Positions 63,469 to 64,000 of a DNA stretch of 64,000 nt are shown here, piece by piece (within the stretch, counting starts at the first letter, position 1; each line of letters begins with the position of its first letter). The notes beneath the pieces are model-generated. The model ran no database searches and was not told the DNA's origin. It worked only from the letters and a program-made list of their open reading frames with translations. The DNA is from Prosopocoilus inquinatus (Eukaryota; Arthropoda; Insecta; Coleoptera; Lucanidae): the NCBI GenBank assembly GCA_036172665.1, contig CM069874.1:47970707-48034706 (forward strand). Direction: 5' to 3'. Position numbers and translations under genes: made by a program.

Positions 63469-64000
63469 TATATCATTTCGTATATTTCCTTTTCTTTTGT
63501 TTTTTTGCATATTGTAGCTTATGTATTTTTATTATTCAGCTGCCTTTCCTGTATTAGTATTATTTAGTATTGTGTTATACAATAATTTGATGTAAGGTTG
63601 TTAAGAAAAATATGAAAACAAATTAACGTTTAAACAACACCAACAGAAACAGCTGAAGTTAATAATGAAAAACGCGCTTGCGTCTTAAAATTATCCAAAA
63701 AAAATTGAAAACACTTCAGCTTCCGATTTGGAGATTTTGCTAACGCCTGCGCCCAAGGTCCTGCGCCTCCCACGTCAAGTGTGTTCACGTGAACGACGAA
63801 AACCAATGACAGTAATCTCCAAATACTCGATTCTCCAAAAAACAGGAAAAGCAGTTCTACTTAGAGTTATGTCGTTTACGACTCAAAAGATTCGTTCTTA
63901 AAATATCGAACAAACGAATCTTTGAGTCGGTGAACAAAATGAACGAAATGAACGAGACGAACAAATCGGAATCGATTGGTCATATGCCGTACATATTTAT
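63469..64000. other. Right edge of the window
   Basis: AT-rich. The last 140 bp contain AAGATTCGTT / AACGAATCTT inverted motifs and a run of AACGAAATGAACGAGACGAA, which look like the subterminal repeats of a DNA transposon cut by the window end. Confidence 0.4.

Overview
The window is a piece of an AT-rich animal nuclear genome, most likely an insect (a beetle-like genome is my guess; the species cannot be named from sequence). Evidence: two conserved eukaryotic protein genes with GT-AG introns, short introns of 52-184 nt mixed with very long ones, and a dense load of hAT, Transib, PIF/Harbinger, Ty3/gypsy and fold-back repeats. No tRNA, rRNA or CRISPR was seen.

Two genes could be rebuilt exon by exon with matching splice phases. 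(1) A Rubicon (RUBCN) homologue on the + strand, 9 exons, 8758-38049, 848 aa: an N-terminal RUN domain (exons 1-2), a low-complexity middle (exons 3-5) and the Cys/His-rich Rubicon-homology domain (exons 6-9). Its second intron is 22,142 bp and its seventh 4,121 bp; both are packed with transposons. (2) A tRNA-dihydrouridine(20) synthase (DUS2) homologue on the - strand, 6 exons, 58322-50406, 451 aa: a TIM-barrel/FMN catalytic domain with the catalytic Cys in a GCP motif, then a C-terminal dsRNA-binding domain. Its third intron is 6,210 bp. The genes are convergent, 12.4 kb apart.

The rest is layered mobile DNA. 1-7.3 kb: a giant inverted-repeat element whose left arm is split by a long-TIR element (17-1840) and whose right arm is split by a Transib-like element (5708-6908); its interior holds more hAT-like pieces. 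7.5-8.4 kb: an ATCGATA-rich hAT-like element just upstream of RUBCN. RUBCN intron 2 (9.9-32 kb): a gypsy element inside a hAT shell, a retrozyme-like repeat, a second Transib-like element, several fold-back elements, and a near-complete hAT transposase. 44-49 kb: two hAT elements side by side sharing one 8-bp target duplication. DUS2 intron 3: a third retrozyme-like copy, a nested fold-back pair and a small hAT. 59-63.5 kb: a second copy of an A-rich repeat, a fold-back element and a PIF-type MITE.

The most interesting signals are: (a) three insertions of a repeat carrying type-I hammerhead ribozyme motifs on the - strand (4951-4999 and 52324-52372 look intact), each flanked by 11-13 bp direct duplications, with a 312-bp monomer period and odd head/tail palindromes; this resembles animal retrozymes or Penelope-type terminal repeats. 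(b) Two elements ending in CACAGTG with perfect 5-bp GC-rich duplications; the larger has an ACAAAA-type block exactly 23 bp after each heptamer, like a V(D)J recombination signal. (c) Several nested insertions for which the empty site is present in the same window.
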